Counted from the first letter of the stretch, positions 1 to 5,797 are shown. The stretch: DNA of 5,919 nucleotides from UBA7359 sp964392105 (GCA_964392105.1 CAYMPA010000156.1:1-5919), one strand, 5' to 3'. Numbers and translations: made by a program. Notes: a model not told the origin generated them from the sequence alone.

Positions 1-1670
1 ACACCAAACAGCGCGTCGCCTTGCTGCATACAATTACGGCGCTGTTTGTATCTATGTCTGTTGTACTGTCATACAAGTATTTTGGTAATTCCTTTAATTT
101 ATTTCATCATGTTGGTATCTGGGCGATAATTCTGGTTGTTGGTTATTTATTAAATAAATTATTTGCCACCTACTTGATTAAACCAATAAATCAGTTACAT
201 GATCATTTGTCTTTAGTTGAGCAAGGCAATTTAAAGCATGAGTTTGCATTACCCAGAATCCTCGATGAAATATCTGAAGAAGATATATATCAACATCGTG
301 AACAACAACGTGTTGAAGTCGACAACGTATCCAGAAAATTTCAAAGTCTTTTTGATTCGGATTTTAAGATTAATAAATCGTCTAATGTTACCATCGGAAA
401 TGCAGTTGTATCTGAGTTATGGTCAGGTTCAGAACAACTGTGCGGAAATAGCGATCTACTGGAAAAATTTAGCCAGGAAACCAACGCAGTTGCGACTATT
501 TTTTTGAAAGTCGATCAGGAATTTATCCGGGTTGCAACAACCCTGGAACATCCAGAAGGAAAACGAGTTATAGGGACACCACTTGGAATGTTTCATCCCG
601 CATATCAATATCTAATTGAAGGGCGTGAATATTTCGGGCCGGCCCAGTTATTTGGTAATAATTATTCAACGAAATATGTGCCTGTAAAGGATCTCAATGG
701 CGAAGTTGTTGCGGTTTTATTTGTTGGTATTCAACAAATGGAATCTGAAGTGCAAAACCAGATTATCCGTATGGCAATTAAATTAAATGCGCTGATTGTT
801 AAGTATGAAGCGTTATTATTACATCTCAAGAATTCAGCAAAACTATCCAGTGAGAGTGCTGAGGAGTTGGCTGATAATGTAGAAAAGACTAATGAACTTG
901 CGGAAAATCAGAAATCTAAAACCGATCTGGCTGTCCAGGTAATGGAACAAATGCAAACGCGATCACAAGGTCTCTATGAAAACTCCATGAAAGCATCAAA
1001 ACTGGCAGAAGAGGCTGATTGTGAGACAATAAGCAGTAAACAAATCATACAGATGGTCTTGCAAATGTTTCTATCATTCTCGAATTATATTGAAGAAACA
1101 CATGCTGTAGTCGAAAATCTGGTTGATGACTGTAACAAGATGAGTGGTATTACCGAGGTAATCAATCAATTAACCGAACAAACAAATTTATTGGCTTTAA
1201 ATGCAGCAATCGAAGCCGCCCGGGCCGGTGAATACGGGCGTGGCTTTGCCGTAGTAGCGGATGAAGTACGGAGTCTGGCAAACAGGACAAGAGAATCTGC
1301 TAATGACATTATGCAGAATATTGACAATGTCCAGACCAAGGCAAAAAACACGGCAGGCATCATGTCCAATCAAAAAGTCGAAATCAGTAAAGGTGTTGAA
1401 TCGGCAAACATTGCTGGTGATGCATTGACGTTTATTACAGACTCTGTTCATGAAATTAATGAGTTTAATAAGACAAATGCTAAATACTCCTCTGAACAAT
1501 CAGAGTTAGTCAATGAAGTTAAATTAAATACAGATTTGATTGCTGAATTAGTAAACCAGGTTTTACAAGGAAACCATGATATTGAGCTTTCGGCACGCAA
1601 GATGAGCCTGATTTCACAGCAATTAAACTCAATTACAAACCAATTCCAGGTTGGTGCTTTACCAGACTAA
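1..1670 (+). CDS. Methyl-accepting chemotaxis protein with TM pair, HAMP-like region, Cache domain and signalling domain (5' partial)
   Basis: Transmembrane chemoreceptor that would signal to CheA/CheW and be adapted by CheR/CheB. The frame is open to the left edge (TKQRVA precedes the TTG at 21) and no ribosome site is visible, so I treat the gene as cut by the window rather than starting at 21. Counting from the TTG codon: a hydrophobic helix at about 1-20, a loop of about 10 residues, a second helix at about 31-53, a HAMP-like segment at about 50-85 (LIKPINQL, then EQGNLKHEF), and a helical linker. A Cache_3-Cache_2 type domain covers about 122-238 (VATIF, FIRVATTL, GKRVIGT, YFGPAQLFGNNY, LFVGIQ). 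A long coiled-coil signalling domain follows, with the hairpin tip at about 386-417 (EQTNLLALNAAIEAARAGE, then GRGFAVVADEVR). It ends GALPD, without the C-terminal NWETF-type CheR tether. The family call is firm. The ligand is unknown. The Cache domain lies after the HAMP region, so it should be cytoplasmic, which is unusual. Confidence 0.95.
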   Translation, partial: TKQRVALLHTITALFVSMSVVLSYKYFGNSFNLFHHVGIWAIILVVGYLLNKLFATYLIKPINQLHDHLSLVEQGNLKHEFALPRILDEISEEDIYQHREQQRVEVDNVSRKFQSLFDSDFKINKSSNVTIGNAVVSELWSGSEQLCGNSDLLEKFSQETNAVATIFLKVDQEFIRVATTLEHPEGKRVIGTPLGMFHPAYQYLIEGREYFGPAQLFGNNYSTKYVPVKDLNGEVVAVLFVGIQQMESEVQNQIIRMAIKLNALIVKYEALLLHLKNSAKLSSESAEELADNVEKTNELAENQKSKTDLAVQVMEQMQTRSQGLYENSMKASKLAEEADCETISSKQIIQMVLQMFLSFSNYIEETHAVVENLVDDCNKMSGITEVINQLTEQTNLLALNAAIEAARAGEYGRGFAVVADEVRSLANRTRESANDIMQNIDNVQTKAKNTAGIMSNQKVEISKGVESANIAGDALTFITDSVHEINEFNKTNAKYSSEQSELVNEVKLNTDLIAELVNQVLQGNHDIELSARKMSLISQQLNSITNQFQVGALPD

Positions 1671-1677
1671 GCTGGTA
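1660..1677 (+). other. Short hairpin spanning the MCP stop codon
   Basis: TACCAG and CTGGTA form a 6-bp stem with a 6-nt loop containing the TAA stop. No T-run follows directly, so it is not a convincing intrinsic terminator. It may still be the 3' end signal of the MCP transcript. Confidence 0.25.
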
Positions 1678-1713
1678 CTGCCGTAGAAATTCTAACTTTA
1701 TTCATCATTATTA

Positions 1714-1747
1714 AATTATTGAATAACAAATAATTAGTCCGCACTAT
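1714..1747 (+). promoter_or_regulatory. AT-rich spacer with a weak sigma70-like promoter candidate for dapF
   Basis: The 109-bp MCP-dapF spacer is AT-rich. It has a 7-bp inverted repeat (AATTATT at 1714-1720, AATAATT at 1729-1735). TTGAAT at 1719-1724 is a fair -35 box, but 17 bp downstream the -10 candidate CACTAT (1742-1747) matches the consensus at only three positions. A dapF promoter somewhere in this spacer is likely from the gap size, but the exact boxes are a guess. Confidence 0.2.
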
Positions 1748-1779
1748 GCGTTATGCCGGATAGGCTGTAATCTACGCAA

Positions 1780-2610
1780 ATGGAATACCCATTCACCAAA
1801 ATGCACGGTATCGGAAACGATTTTGTTGTTTTTGACACCTTCACGCAATCACTGACACTGACTCGAGAACAAGTCAGGCATATAGCCGATCGTCAATTTG
1901 GTATTGGTTGTGATCAAGTCCTGTTATTAGAACCACCAAAAGATAATGATGTTGATGTTTGTTATCGGATATTTAATGCCGATGGTGGTGAGGTCATGCA
2001 ATGCGGAAACGGTGCCCGTTGTGTCGCTGTATACCTTAGAGAAAAAGGATTGTTGATAAAAAGCAAGATCATTGCTGAAATCGGAGAAAGTCAACTTGTT
2101 TTGCACATTGATGATAATGATTGTGTAACGGTTAATATGGGTGTGCCGGAATTTGAACCTGCCAGAATTCCATTAAAAGCCGATGAACGATCGGAGCAAT
2201 ATAATCTTAAATTAGGCGATGACGAGATTACATTTGGTGCGATATCCATGGGAAATCCGCATGCTGTAATAATCGTGGATGATGTCGATTCTATTCCAGT
2301 GAACGTAATTGGTCCGGCTGTGCAACAAAACGGACTATTTCCGGAAAGTGTAAATGTTGGTTTTATCCAGATCCTTAATCAACAGGCATTTAAACTGCGT
2401 GTTTATGAACGTGGTTCGGGAGAAACACTTGCCTGTGGGAGTGGTGCCTGTGCTGCGATGGTTATTGCTTGCCAGCAGGGGTATTTGGAGGGGAAAATAG
2501 ATGCAGAATTACGCGGTGGCCATCTGACATTATCCTGGGCAGGAGAAGGTGAACCAGTGTATATGACGGGCCCTGCCACAACCGTATTTGAGGGGAAAAT
2601 TGAATTATGA
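1780..2610 (+). CDS. dapF: Diaminopimelate epimerase
   Basis: Cytoplasmic, cofactor-independent racemase converting LL-diaminopimelate to meso-diaminopimelate, the last precursor of lysine and a peptidoglycan building block. The 276 residues match the usual length. The N-terminus (TKMHGIGNDFVVFD) is the standard DapF opening. The two catalytic cysteines of the two-base mechanism are visible as Cys75 in QCGNGARC and Cys219 in ACGSGAC, each in one of the two pseudo-symmetric halves. GNPHAVI at 158-164 and ERGSGET at 210-216 are further conserved substrate-site motifs. The ATG at 1780 gives the expected N-terminus, but I see no good Shine-Dalgarno sequence before it (the nearest purine-rich stretch, GGATAGG, ends 16 nt upstream). 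The stop overlaps the next start in ATGA, so DapF and DUF484 are probably translationally coupled. In many Gammaproteobacteria lysA sits upstream; here an MCP does. Confidence 0.98.
   Translation: MEYPFTKMHGIGNDFVVFDTFTQSLTLTREQVRHIADRQFGIGCDQVLLLEPPKDNDVDVCYRIFNADGGEVMQCGNGARCVAVYLREKGLLIKSKIIAEIGESQLVLHIDDNDCVTVNMGVPEFEPARIPLKADERSEQYNLKLGDDEITFGAISMGNPHAVIIVDDVDSIPVNVIGPAVQQNGLFPESVNVGFIQILNQQAFKLRVYERGSGETLACGSGACAAMVIACQQGYLEGKIDAELRGGHLTLSWAGEGEPVYMTGPATTVFEGKIEL
2590..2595 (+). promoter_or_regulatory. Ribosome binding site of the DUF484 gene
   Basis: GAGGGG lies inside the end of dapF, 11 nt before the ATG at 2607. It is slightly far but purine-rich, and together with the ATGA overlap it supports the 2607 start. 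Confidence 0.5.
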
Positions 2611-3314
2611 GTGTACAGGAAGAAGGAAACCTGGAATCAAATAACATTACAGATAGCATGATTTCCGAGTATCTTAAGGACAACCCGGATTTTTTTAATA
2701 AGCACCCTGCTATTCTTGCCGAATTAAAGATCCCGCACGATCGTGGCAATGCAGTTTCATTAGTTGAAAGACAGGTAGCTGTATTACGTGAGCAAAACCA
2801 GCAAACACGTAAGCGATTGCATGAGCTTATAGAGATAGCTCGACAAAACGAAGAACTTGCACGACGCATGCATCAACTGGCGTTAACACTGATGGATGCT
2901 GATGATCCGAAAGATATCTTTAATACTATGTATGAAAACCTGAAGAAGAATTTTCATGCTGACCGTGTAATTGTTCGTTTATTTGCAAGTCCTGCCTTCG
3001 TCGATAGCTTTGCAACGGATGAATTTGCCGGTAAAGACATAACAGAACAATCCCTGTTTAAAAGTATCATCGACAAGCGGATGCCATTAAGTGGGCGTAT
3101 GAAACGCCAACAACAGGTGTTTTTATTTGGTGACGATGGTGATGATATAGCTTCATCTGTGATGGTTCCTCTGCATGGACAAGGTTGGGGTGGAATACTT
3201 GCCATCGGTAGTATTGATGCTGAACGTTTTCAAGCAGGAATGGGGGTCGAATTACTAGCAAATCTGGGTGAAATATTGAGTTTTATATTAAAGCCCTGGG
3301 TTGAAGAAAATTAA
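2607..3314 (+). CDS. DUF484 family protein (GAF-like)
   Basis: A 235-residue soluble protein of the DUF484 family, found between dapF and xerC in Gammaproteobacteria. Its biochemical role is not established. The N-terminal segment at about 18-44 (MISEYLKDNPDFFNKHPAIL, then ELKIPH) is a family hallmark. A charged coiled-coil helix runs from about 50 to 95 (VSLVERQVAVLREQN onward). The C-terminal part, about 100-232, looks like a GAF-type domain, with VIVRLF and SVMVPLHGQGWGGILAIGS as its strands. No membrane segment or signal peptide is seen. The start overlaps the dapF stop by 4 bp. Met18 is an alternative start but would lose the coupling. The DUF484-xerC junction is often very tight in related genomes, whereas here 340 bp of repeats follow. 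A signalling or regulatory role linked to XerC is a guess from context only. Confidence 0.93.
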   Translation: MSVQEEGNLESNNITDSMISEYLKDNPDFFNKHPAILAELKIPHDRGNAVSLVERQVAVLREQNQQTRKRLHELIEIARQNEELARRMHQLALTLMDADDPKDIFNTMYENLKKNFHADRVIVRLFASPAFVDSFATDEFAGKDITEQSLFKSIIDKRMPLSGRMKRQQQVFLFGDDGDDIASSVMVPLHGQGWGGILAIGSIDAERFQAGMGVELLANLGEILSFILKPWVEEN

Positions 3315-3346
3315 TGGGCACCTCCAAAAATGCACTTTTTTGTTCG

Positions 3347-3372
3347 TCTCGTACCCTCAAGGGGTATCGAGA
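3347..3372 (+). repeat. Hairpin with CCCTCAAGGGG motif, copy 1
   Basis: TCTCG-TACCC, loop TCAAG, GGGTA-(T)-CGAGA gives a 10-bp stem with one bulged T. The central CCCTCAAGGGG motif returns on both arms of the large inverted repeat at 4701-4740, so it is a recurring module rather than a unique stem. No T-run follows. Confidence 0.6.
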
Positions 3373-3418
3373 TCCATGAGGCTCACACCTTCGGGGTTGG
3401 CACTCAAAATCGTTGATG

Positions 3419-3436
3419 AATAACATCCCTGTTATT
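3419..3436 (+). repeat. CATCC(A/C)TG-core hairpin 1
   Basis: Perfect 7-bp arms AATAACA and TGTTATT flank TCCC. It has the same core as six other hairpins in this orientation, with a different arm sequence. On the - strand the loop reads GGGA, a GNRA-type tetraloop. Confidence 0.7.
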
Positions 3437-3529
3437 CCCCTTTCAGGTACCCTACGGGATGTCCAATTGCTCTCCATGAGAAATTATCCAGGCGGTTTTG
3501 TCACAATTGCTATGCTCATGTTATTGTCC

Positions 3530-3559
3530 GTGCTCGAAAAAAACGCCAGGAGCATTTTT
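3530..3559 (+). terminator. Terminator-like element T, copy 1
   Basis: TGCTC (3531-3535) pairs with GAGCA (3550-3554) and is followed by five T residues, which resembles a weak intrinsic terminator on the + strand. It is clearly related to 5841-5869: GTGCTC, an A-run, CGCC/TGCC, then GGAGCATTTTT in both, with one gap. The stem is short and the loop is long (14 nt), so termination may be partial. It lies between DUF484 and xerC and runs into element A. Confidence 0.45.
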
Positions 3560-3641
3560 ATGAGCTACATCCATGTAGCTCACCTGCTTTGCAGGCCAGC
3601 TAATGCTGTTCCAGTTTGTTCCAGACAGACTGGTGGGCAGC
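3557..3641 (+). repeat. Three-hairpin repeat element A, copy 1
   Basis: This 85-nt element has an ungapped second copy at 4889-4973 with 8 differences by hand count. Hairpin 1 is GAGCTACAT-CC-ATGTAGCTC (3562-3581). Hairpin 2 is CCTGC-TTT-GCAGG (3583-3595). Hairpin 3 pairs GCTGTTC with GGGCAGC (3605-3611 with 3635-3641, two G.U pairs) and CAGTTTGT with ACAGACTG (3612-3619 with 3625-3632, one G.U pair) around the loop TCCAG. It ends 13 nt before the xerC start codon. Hairpins 1 and 2 are identical in the two copies. Confidence 0.85.
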
Positions 3642-3654
3642 TTGTTAGATAATT

Positions 3655-4554
3655 ATGCAGTCGTCCGAGACATTATTGCTTGAATCCTATATTAAGACAC
3701 TACACCATCTTTCTGAGCATACCCGTAGTGCCTATCAGCGAGATCTCAATCATTTGCAATCATATTGTGACAAGCATGAAATTGCTAAATGGTCCGACCT
3801 CGATGGTCGACAGATAAGAGGGTTTGTAGCCTGGCGTCATCGTCAGGGTATTGGTGGACGTTCTTTGCAGCGAAATTTATCCGCTATTAGAGCTTTTTAT
3901 CGTCACCTGCTAAAAGAATGTAAGGTTAGGAATAATCCAGCCGAAGGTATTATTGCACCTAAGTCTGCCCGAAAACTTCCAAAGGTGTTGGATGCCGATC
4001 AAACTGTTCAATTGGTTGGAATTGAAGAAGATGATGATCTGGCTATCCGTGATAGGGCAATGTTGGAGTTAATCTATTCTTCAGGCTTACGCTTGGCTGA
4101 ACTTATAAGTTTAAATATGAATGATATTGATTATAGTGATCGTGTTTTAACGGTCACTGGTAAAGGTAAAAAATCGCGCAGTGTTCCTGTGGGTCAACAT
4201 GCAATTAAGGCAATAAAGAAATGGCTTAAAAAACGACCAGCAATGGTCAATGAATCGGAACAAGCATTATTTGTCAGCAATCGGGGAAAACGTATTAGCC
4301 CCAGATCTGTACAAGAACGTTTAAAACAATGGGCTATCAAGCAAGGTTTACCAAGCCATGTACATCCTCATATGCTACGTCACTCATTTGCCAGTCATAT
4401 GTTGGAATCAAGTGGTGATTTACGTGCAGTACAGGAATTATTAGGGCATGCGGATATCAGTACGACACAGGTCTATACACATCTTGACTTTCAGCATCTG
4501 GCACAGGTCTACGATAAGACCCATCCGAGGGCGCATCGCAAAAAATCTGATTGA
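3655..4554 (+). CDS. xerC: Tyrosine recombinase XerC
   Basis: Site-specific recombinase that, with XerD, acts at the chromosomal dif site to resolve dimers before division. The 299 residues match XerC length. An N-terminal SAM-like DNA-binding domain covers about 5-90 (HTRSAYQRDL, LQRNLSAIRAFYRHLL). The catalytic domain contains the full active-site set: Arg146 (SSGLRLAEL), Lys170 (TGKGKKSR), His239 and Arg242 (HPHMLRHSF), His265 (LLGHADIST) and the nucleophile Tyr274 (TQVYTHLDFQHL). The stretch HMLESSGDLRAVQELLGHA is typical of XerC rather than of phage integrases, and the syntenic place beside dapF-DUF484 agrees. An in-frame TAG at 3646-3648 rules out a longer form. No Shine-Dalgarno sequence is evident before the ATG, because repeat element A ends 13 nt upstream. 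The gene itself looks intact and native in base composition. Confidence 0.97.
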   Translation: MQSSETLLLESYIKTLHHLSEHTRSAYQRDLNHLQSYCDKHEIAKWSDLDGRQIRGFVAWRHRQGIGGRSLQRNLSAIRAFYRHLLKECKVRNNPAEGIIAPKSARKLPKVLDADQTVQLVGIEEDDDLAIRDRAMLELIYSSGLRLAELISLNMNDIDYSDRVLTVTGKGKKSRSVPVGQHAIKAIKKWLKKRPAMVNESEQALFVSNRGKRISPRSVQERLKQWAIKQGLPSHVHPHMLRHSFASHMLESSGDLRAVQELLGHADISTTQVYTHLDFQHLAQVYDKTHPRAHRKKSD

Positions 4555-4617
4555 GAGAGCTTCGCGCAACTACTCGGCTTTGGCGTCCTCGGCTCTGTCT
4601 CCTGATTCGTTCTACCT

Positions 4618-4644
4618 CGAGAATGTGTTCCAGACATTTTCTCG
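4618..4644 (+). repeat. Hairpin downstream of xerC
   Basis: CGAGAATGT pairs with ACATTTTCTCG, leaving two T residues bulged, around a 7-nt loop (GTTCCAG). It may act as a 3' end stabiliser for the xerC message. There is no T-run beyond the stem. Confidence 0.45.
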
Positions 4645-4670
4645 GTCTCCGTTCCATACTCGACTCTACC

Positions 4671-4688
4671 GATTACATCCATGTAATC
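4671..4688 (+). repeat. CATCC(A/C)TG-core hairpin 3
   Basis: Perfect 8-bp arms GATTACAT and ATGTAATC around CC. It is the same core as in element A, with other outer arm bases, still fully complementary. Confidence 0.7.
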
Positions 4689-4700
4689 GTACCTCCTCCA

Positions 4701-4740
4701 CACCCCTCAAGGGTTCTTTTCAATACCCCCTTGAGGGGTG
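4701..4740 (+). repeat. 13-bp perfect inverted repeat with CCCTCAAGGG arms
   Basis: CACCCCTCAAGGG (4701-4713) is perfectly complementary to 4728-4740 across a 14-nt loop. Each arm is itself nearly palindromic (CCCT-CA-AGGG), so either one long stem or two small ones can form. The motif is shared with 3352-3366. A GCAC/GTGC stem follows at 4740-4752. No T-run follows, so a classical intrinsic terminator is unlikely on the + strand. Confidence 0.75.
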
Positions 4741-4781
4741 CACCCACAGTGCATAAAGGTACCGAGGTCCTTGGAGTCGTC

Positions 4782-4795
4782 CTGCATCCATGCAG
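4782..4795 (+). repeat. CATCC(A/C)TG-core hairpin 4
   Basis: Perfect 6-bp arms CTGCAT and ATGCAG around CC. This is a shorter member of the same hairpin family. Confidence 0.6.
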
Positions 4796-4811
4796 TCGTG
4801 CGTCGCTCTAC

Positions 4812-4831
4812 TGCCTACATCCCTGCAGGCA
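4812..4831 (+). repeat. CATCC(A/C)TG-core hairpin 5
   Basis: TGCCT/AGGCA plus CA/TG around TCCC, with one A-C mismatch (4817 with 4826). Read on the - strand the mismatch becomes a U.G pair and the loop becomes GGGA. Confidence 0.55.
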
Positions 4832-4888
4832 TGTGCTCGAGAACTACTCATCGCAAAAAAATAACCTCACAAAATTGCCATGAACAAA

Positions 4889-4973
4889 TTTATGAGCTAC
4901 ATCCATGTAGCTCACCTGCTTTGCAGGCCAACTGAAGCTGTTCCAGTTTGTTCCAAACACACTGATGAACAGC
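4889..4973 (+). repeat. Three-hairpin repeat element A, copy 2
   Basis: Second copy of the 85-nt element at 3557-3641, same orientation, no gaps. Hairpin 1 at 4894-4913 and hairpin 2 at 4915-4927 are identical to copy 1. Hairpin 3 pairs GCTGTTC (4937-4943) with GAACAGC (4967-4973), here with A-U pairs where copy 1 has G.U, and CAGTTTGT (4944-4951) with ACACACTG (4957-4964), with one mismatch. Its end merges into element B. Confidence 0.85.
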
Positions 4974-5013
4974 CGTAGGCTGGCCCGAAGGGCGAAAGCC
5001 AGGGATGGCCCTG
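4970..5013 (+). repeat. Hairpin element B, copy 1
   Basis: Three small stems in a row: CAGCC-GTA-GGCTG (4970-4982), GCCC-GAA-GGGC (4983-4993) and GCCA-GGGA-TGGC (4998-5009). It aligns with 5871-5914, where the stems have different bases but remain paired. The last hairpin is the CATCC(A/C)TG core in the opposite orientation (CAGGGATG), with a GNRA-type loop on the + strand. Confidence 0.75.
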
Positions 5014-5035
5014 AAGTAAATTGCAGAGATAGGGT

Positions 5036-5060
5036 CAAAAAGTGATAAAAACCGCTTTTG
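5036..5060 (+). repeat. A/T-rich hairpin
   Basis: CAAAA(A)G at 5036-5042 pairs with CTTTTG at 5055-5060 around a 12-nt loop, with one bulged A. This is a weak stem just before the next core hairpin. Confidence 0.3.
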
Positions 5061-5061
5061 G

Positions 5062-5085
5062 GTGAAATACATCCCTGTATTTCAC
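5062..5085 (+). repeat. CATCC(A/C)TG-core hairpin 7 (10-bp arms)
   Basis: The longest perfect member of the core family: arms GTGAAATACA and TGTATTTCAC flank TCCC. The outer bases have nothing in common with the other copies except the ACATCC(A/C)TGT centre. Confidence 0.75.
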
Positions 5086-5093
5086 TCTTACGA

Positions 5094-5177
5094 GCAACAT
5101 TTGTTGCCCAAATTCGCTCCAGGTGAATTTTTCGGCTATTTTTATCTTGATTAGCCTTCGTTCGTGACGTTGGGCAA
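5094..5177 (+). repeat. Nested inverted repeats upstream of hslV
   Basis: An outer pair TTGCCCAA (5104-5111) and TTGGGCAA (5170-5177) encloses AAATTC/GAATTT (5110-5115 with 5125-5130, 9-nt loop) and GGCTA/TAGCC (5134-5138 with 5152-5156). A separate GCAACA-TT-TGTTGC stem (5094-5107) competes with the outer left arm, so two alternative folds are possible. It lies about 90 bp before the hslV start and could be part of its leader. Confidence 0.45.
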
Positions 5178-5252
5178 AACTCTCAAATTATTTTCAGATA
5201 TATTTACTTATGTCTGGATGCAGGCTCAGGTACAATCCCGCTTCCCCAATGT

Positions 5253-5258
5253 GGAGAG
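5253..5258 (+). promoter_or_regulatory. Ribosome binding site fixing the hslV start
   Basis: GGAGAG lies 5 nt before the GTG at 5264 (GGAG core, 7-nt spacing). This selects the GTG over the upstream ATG at 5210, which has no such site and would add an 18-residue extension unlike any HslV. Confidence 0.75.
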
Positions 5259-5263
5259 AGAAT

Positions 5264-5797
5264 GTGGAACAATACAGAGGCACAACCATTTTATCCGTAC
5301 GGCGTGATGATCATGTTGTTATTGGAGGTGATGGTCAGGTATCACTGGGTGATACTGTAATGAAAGGAAACGCACGCAAGGTACGTCGCCTGTTTAATGA
5401 ACAAATAATAGCCGGTTTTGCTGGTGGCACAGCAGATGCATTTACTTTATTTGAACGTTTTGAAGCCAAGTTACAGAAACATCAAGGTAATCTGATGCGG
5501 TCGGCTGTTGAGTTAGCAAAAGACTGGCGTACAGATCGTATGTTACGCAGGCTTGAGGCAATGCTATGTGTGGCAGATAAAACAACTTCATTAATTATTT
5601 CAGGTAATGGGGATGTTATCGAACCGGAAGACAATATCATGGCGATCGGATCTGGCGGTCATTATGCTAAATCTGCCGCACGTGCATTATTGGAAAATAC
5701 TGACCTGGGTGCTCGTGAAATCGTAGAGAAGGGCTTAGGTATTGCTGCCGATATTTGTATTTATACGAACTCAAATCTAACCATCGAAGAGTTATAG
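5264..5797 (+). CDS. hslV: ATP-dependent protease subunit HslV (ClpQ)
   Basis: Proteolytic chamber subunit of the cytoplasmic HslUV (ClpYQ) complex, a dodecamer of N-terminal threonine hydrolases fed by the HslU unfoldase, usually part of the heat-shock response. From the GTG start the product is 177 residues and begins MEQYRGTTILSVRR. Removal of six residues would expose the catalytic Thr. In mature numbering Thr1, Asp17 (GGDGQ) and Lys33 (NARKVRR) are all at their expected places. VIAGFAGGTADAFTLFERFEAKLQKHQG and ELAKDWRTDR are present in family form (residues about 47-95), as are SLIISGNGDV, AIGSGG and ADICIYTN, and the C-terminus TIEEL is typical. No sigma32-type promoter was recognised upstream. 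hslU normally follows directly, but only repeat DNA is seen in the 122 bp to the window edge. Confidence 0.97.
   Translation: MEQYRGTTILSVRRDDHVVIGGDGQVSLGDTVMKGNARKVRRLFNEQIIAGFAGGTADAFTLFERFEAKLQKHQGNLMRSAVELAKDWRTDRMLRRLEAMLCVADKTTSLIISGNGDVIEPEDNIMAIGSGGHYAKSAARALLENTDLGAREIVEKGLGIAADICIYTNSNLTIEEL

Larger units (their letters stand above)
3315..3654. other. Repeat-rich spacer between DUF484 and xerC
   Basis: I see no real gene in this 340-bp spacer. It holds a run of hairpins, listed separately: a bulged TACCC stem at 3347-3372, a CATCCCTG-core hairpin at 3419-3436, small stems at 3471-3481 (TCTC/GAGA) and around 3447-3465, a terminator-like hairpin at 3531-3559, and element A at 3557-3641. 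A 79-codon open frame (3413-3652) runs through it but is best explained as read-through of the repeats. Confidence 0.75.
4555..5263. other. Repeat-rich spacer between xerC and hslV
   Basis: These 709 bp carry no convincing gene on either strand. The left part (4555-4670) is comparatively C/T-rich on the + strand and repeats the string CTCGGCT at about 4574 and 4589. The middle and right parts are packed with hairpins annotated separately. Short open frames on both strands here are translations of repeats. No clear sigma70 or heat-shock promoter was found before hslV; a TATATT at 5199-5204 could be a -10 box but has no matching -35. Confidence 0.75.

Noticed and set aside
1741..1770. Resemblance to enterobacterial REP (GTTATGCCGGATAGG)
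   Set aside because: Only a short partial match, single copy, and no inverted partner. Probably chance.
3413..3652. 79-codon open frame on the + strand between DUF484 and xerC
   Set aside because: It runs through hairpins and most of element A. Its last 30 codons have a counterpart at 4892 in which every changed codon is nonsynonymous, so it behaves as repeat DNA, not as a gene.
4555..4670. tRNA or other stable RNA gene downstream of xerC
   Set aside because: No cloverleaf with TTCRA-type T loop and acceptor stem could be assembled; only the simple hairpin at 4618-4644 is visible.
4892..4981. 28-codon open frame starting MSYIHVAHLLCRP in element A copy 2
   Set aside because: No ribosome site. 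The conserved part is fully explained by hairpins 1 and 2, and hairpin 3 changes keep structure rather than amino acids.
4448..5072. Several open frames of 60-110 codons on both strands in and after the xerC 3' end
   Set aside because: They overlap xerC or the repeat cluster, lack ribosome sites and recognisable domains, and conflict with one another.
5106..5175. Integron attC-like site (GCCCAAA ... GTTGGGC, 70 bp)
   Set aside because: The right core fits GTTRRRY, but the left one ends AAA instead of AAC, the inner boxes are not complementary, and there is no integron integrase or second attC site in the window.
3315..5209. CRISPR array
   Set aside because: The repeats are not regularly spaced, their arms vary, and no spacer pattern exists.
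5140..5263. Sigma32 heat-shock promoter for hslV
   Set aside because: CTTGAT at 5146 and CCCCAAT at 5244 superficially resemble the boxes, but they are about 90 bp apart and neither has a properly spaced partner.
5210..5263. Longer HslV starting at ATG 5210
   Set aside because: The extra 18 residues match no HslV, there is no ribosome site at 5210, and GGAG with GTG at 5264 gives the standard short propeptide before the catalytic Thr.
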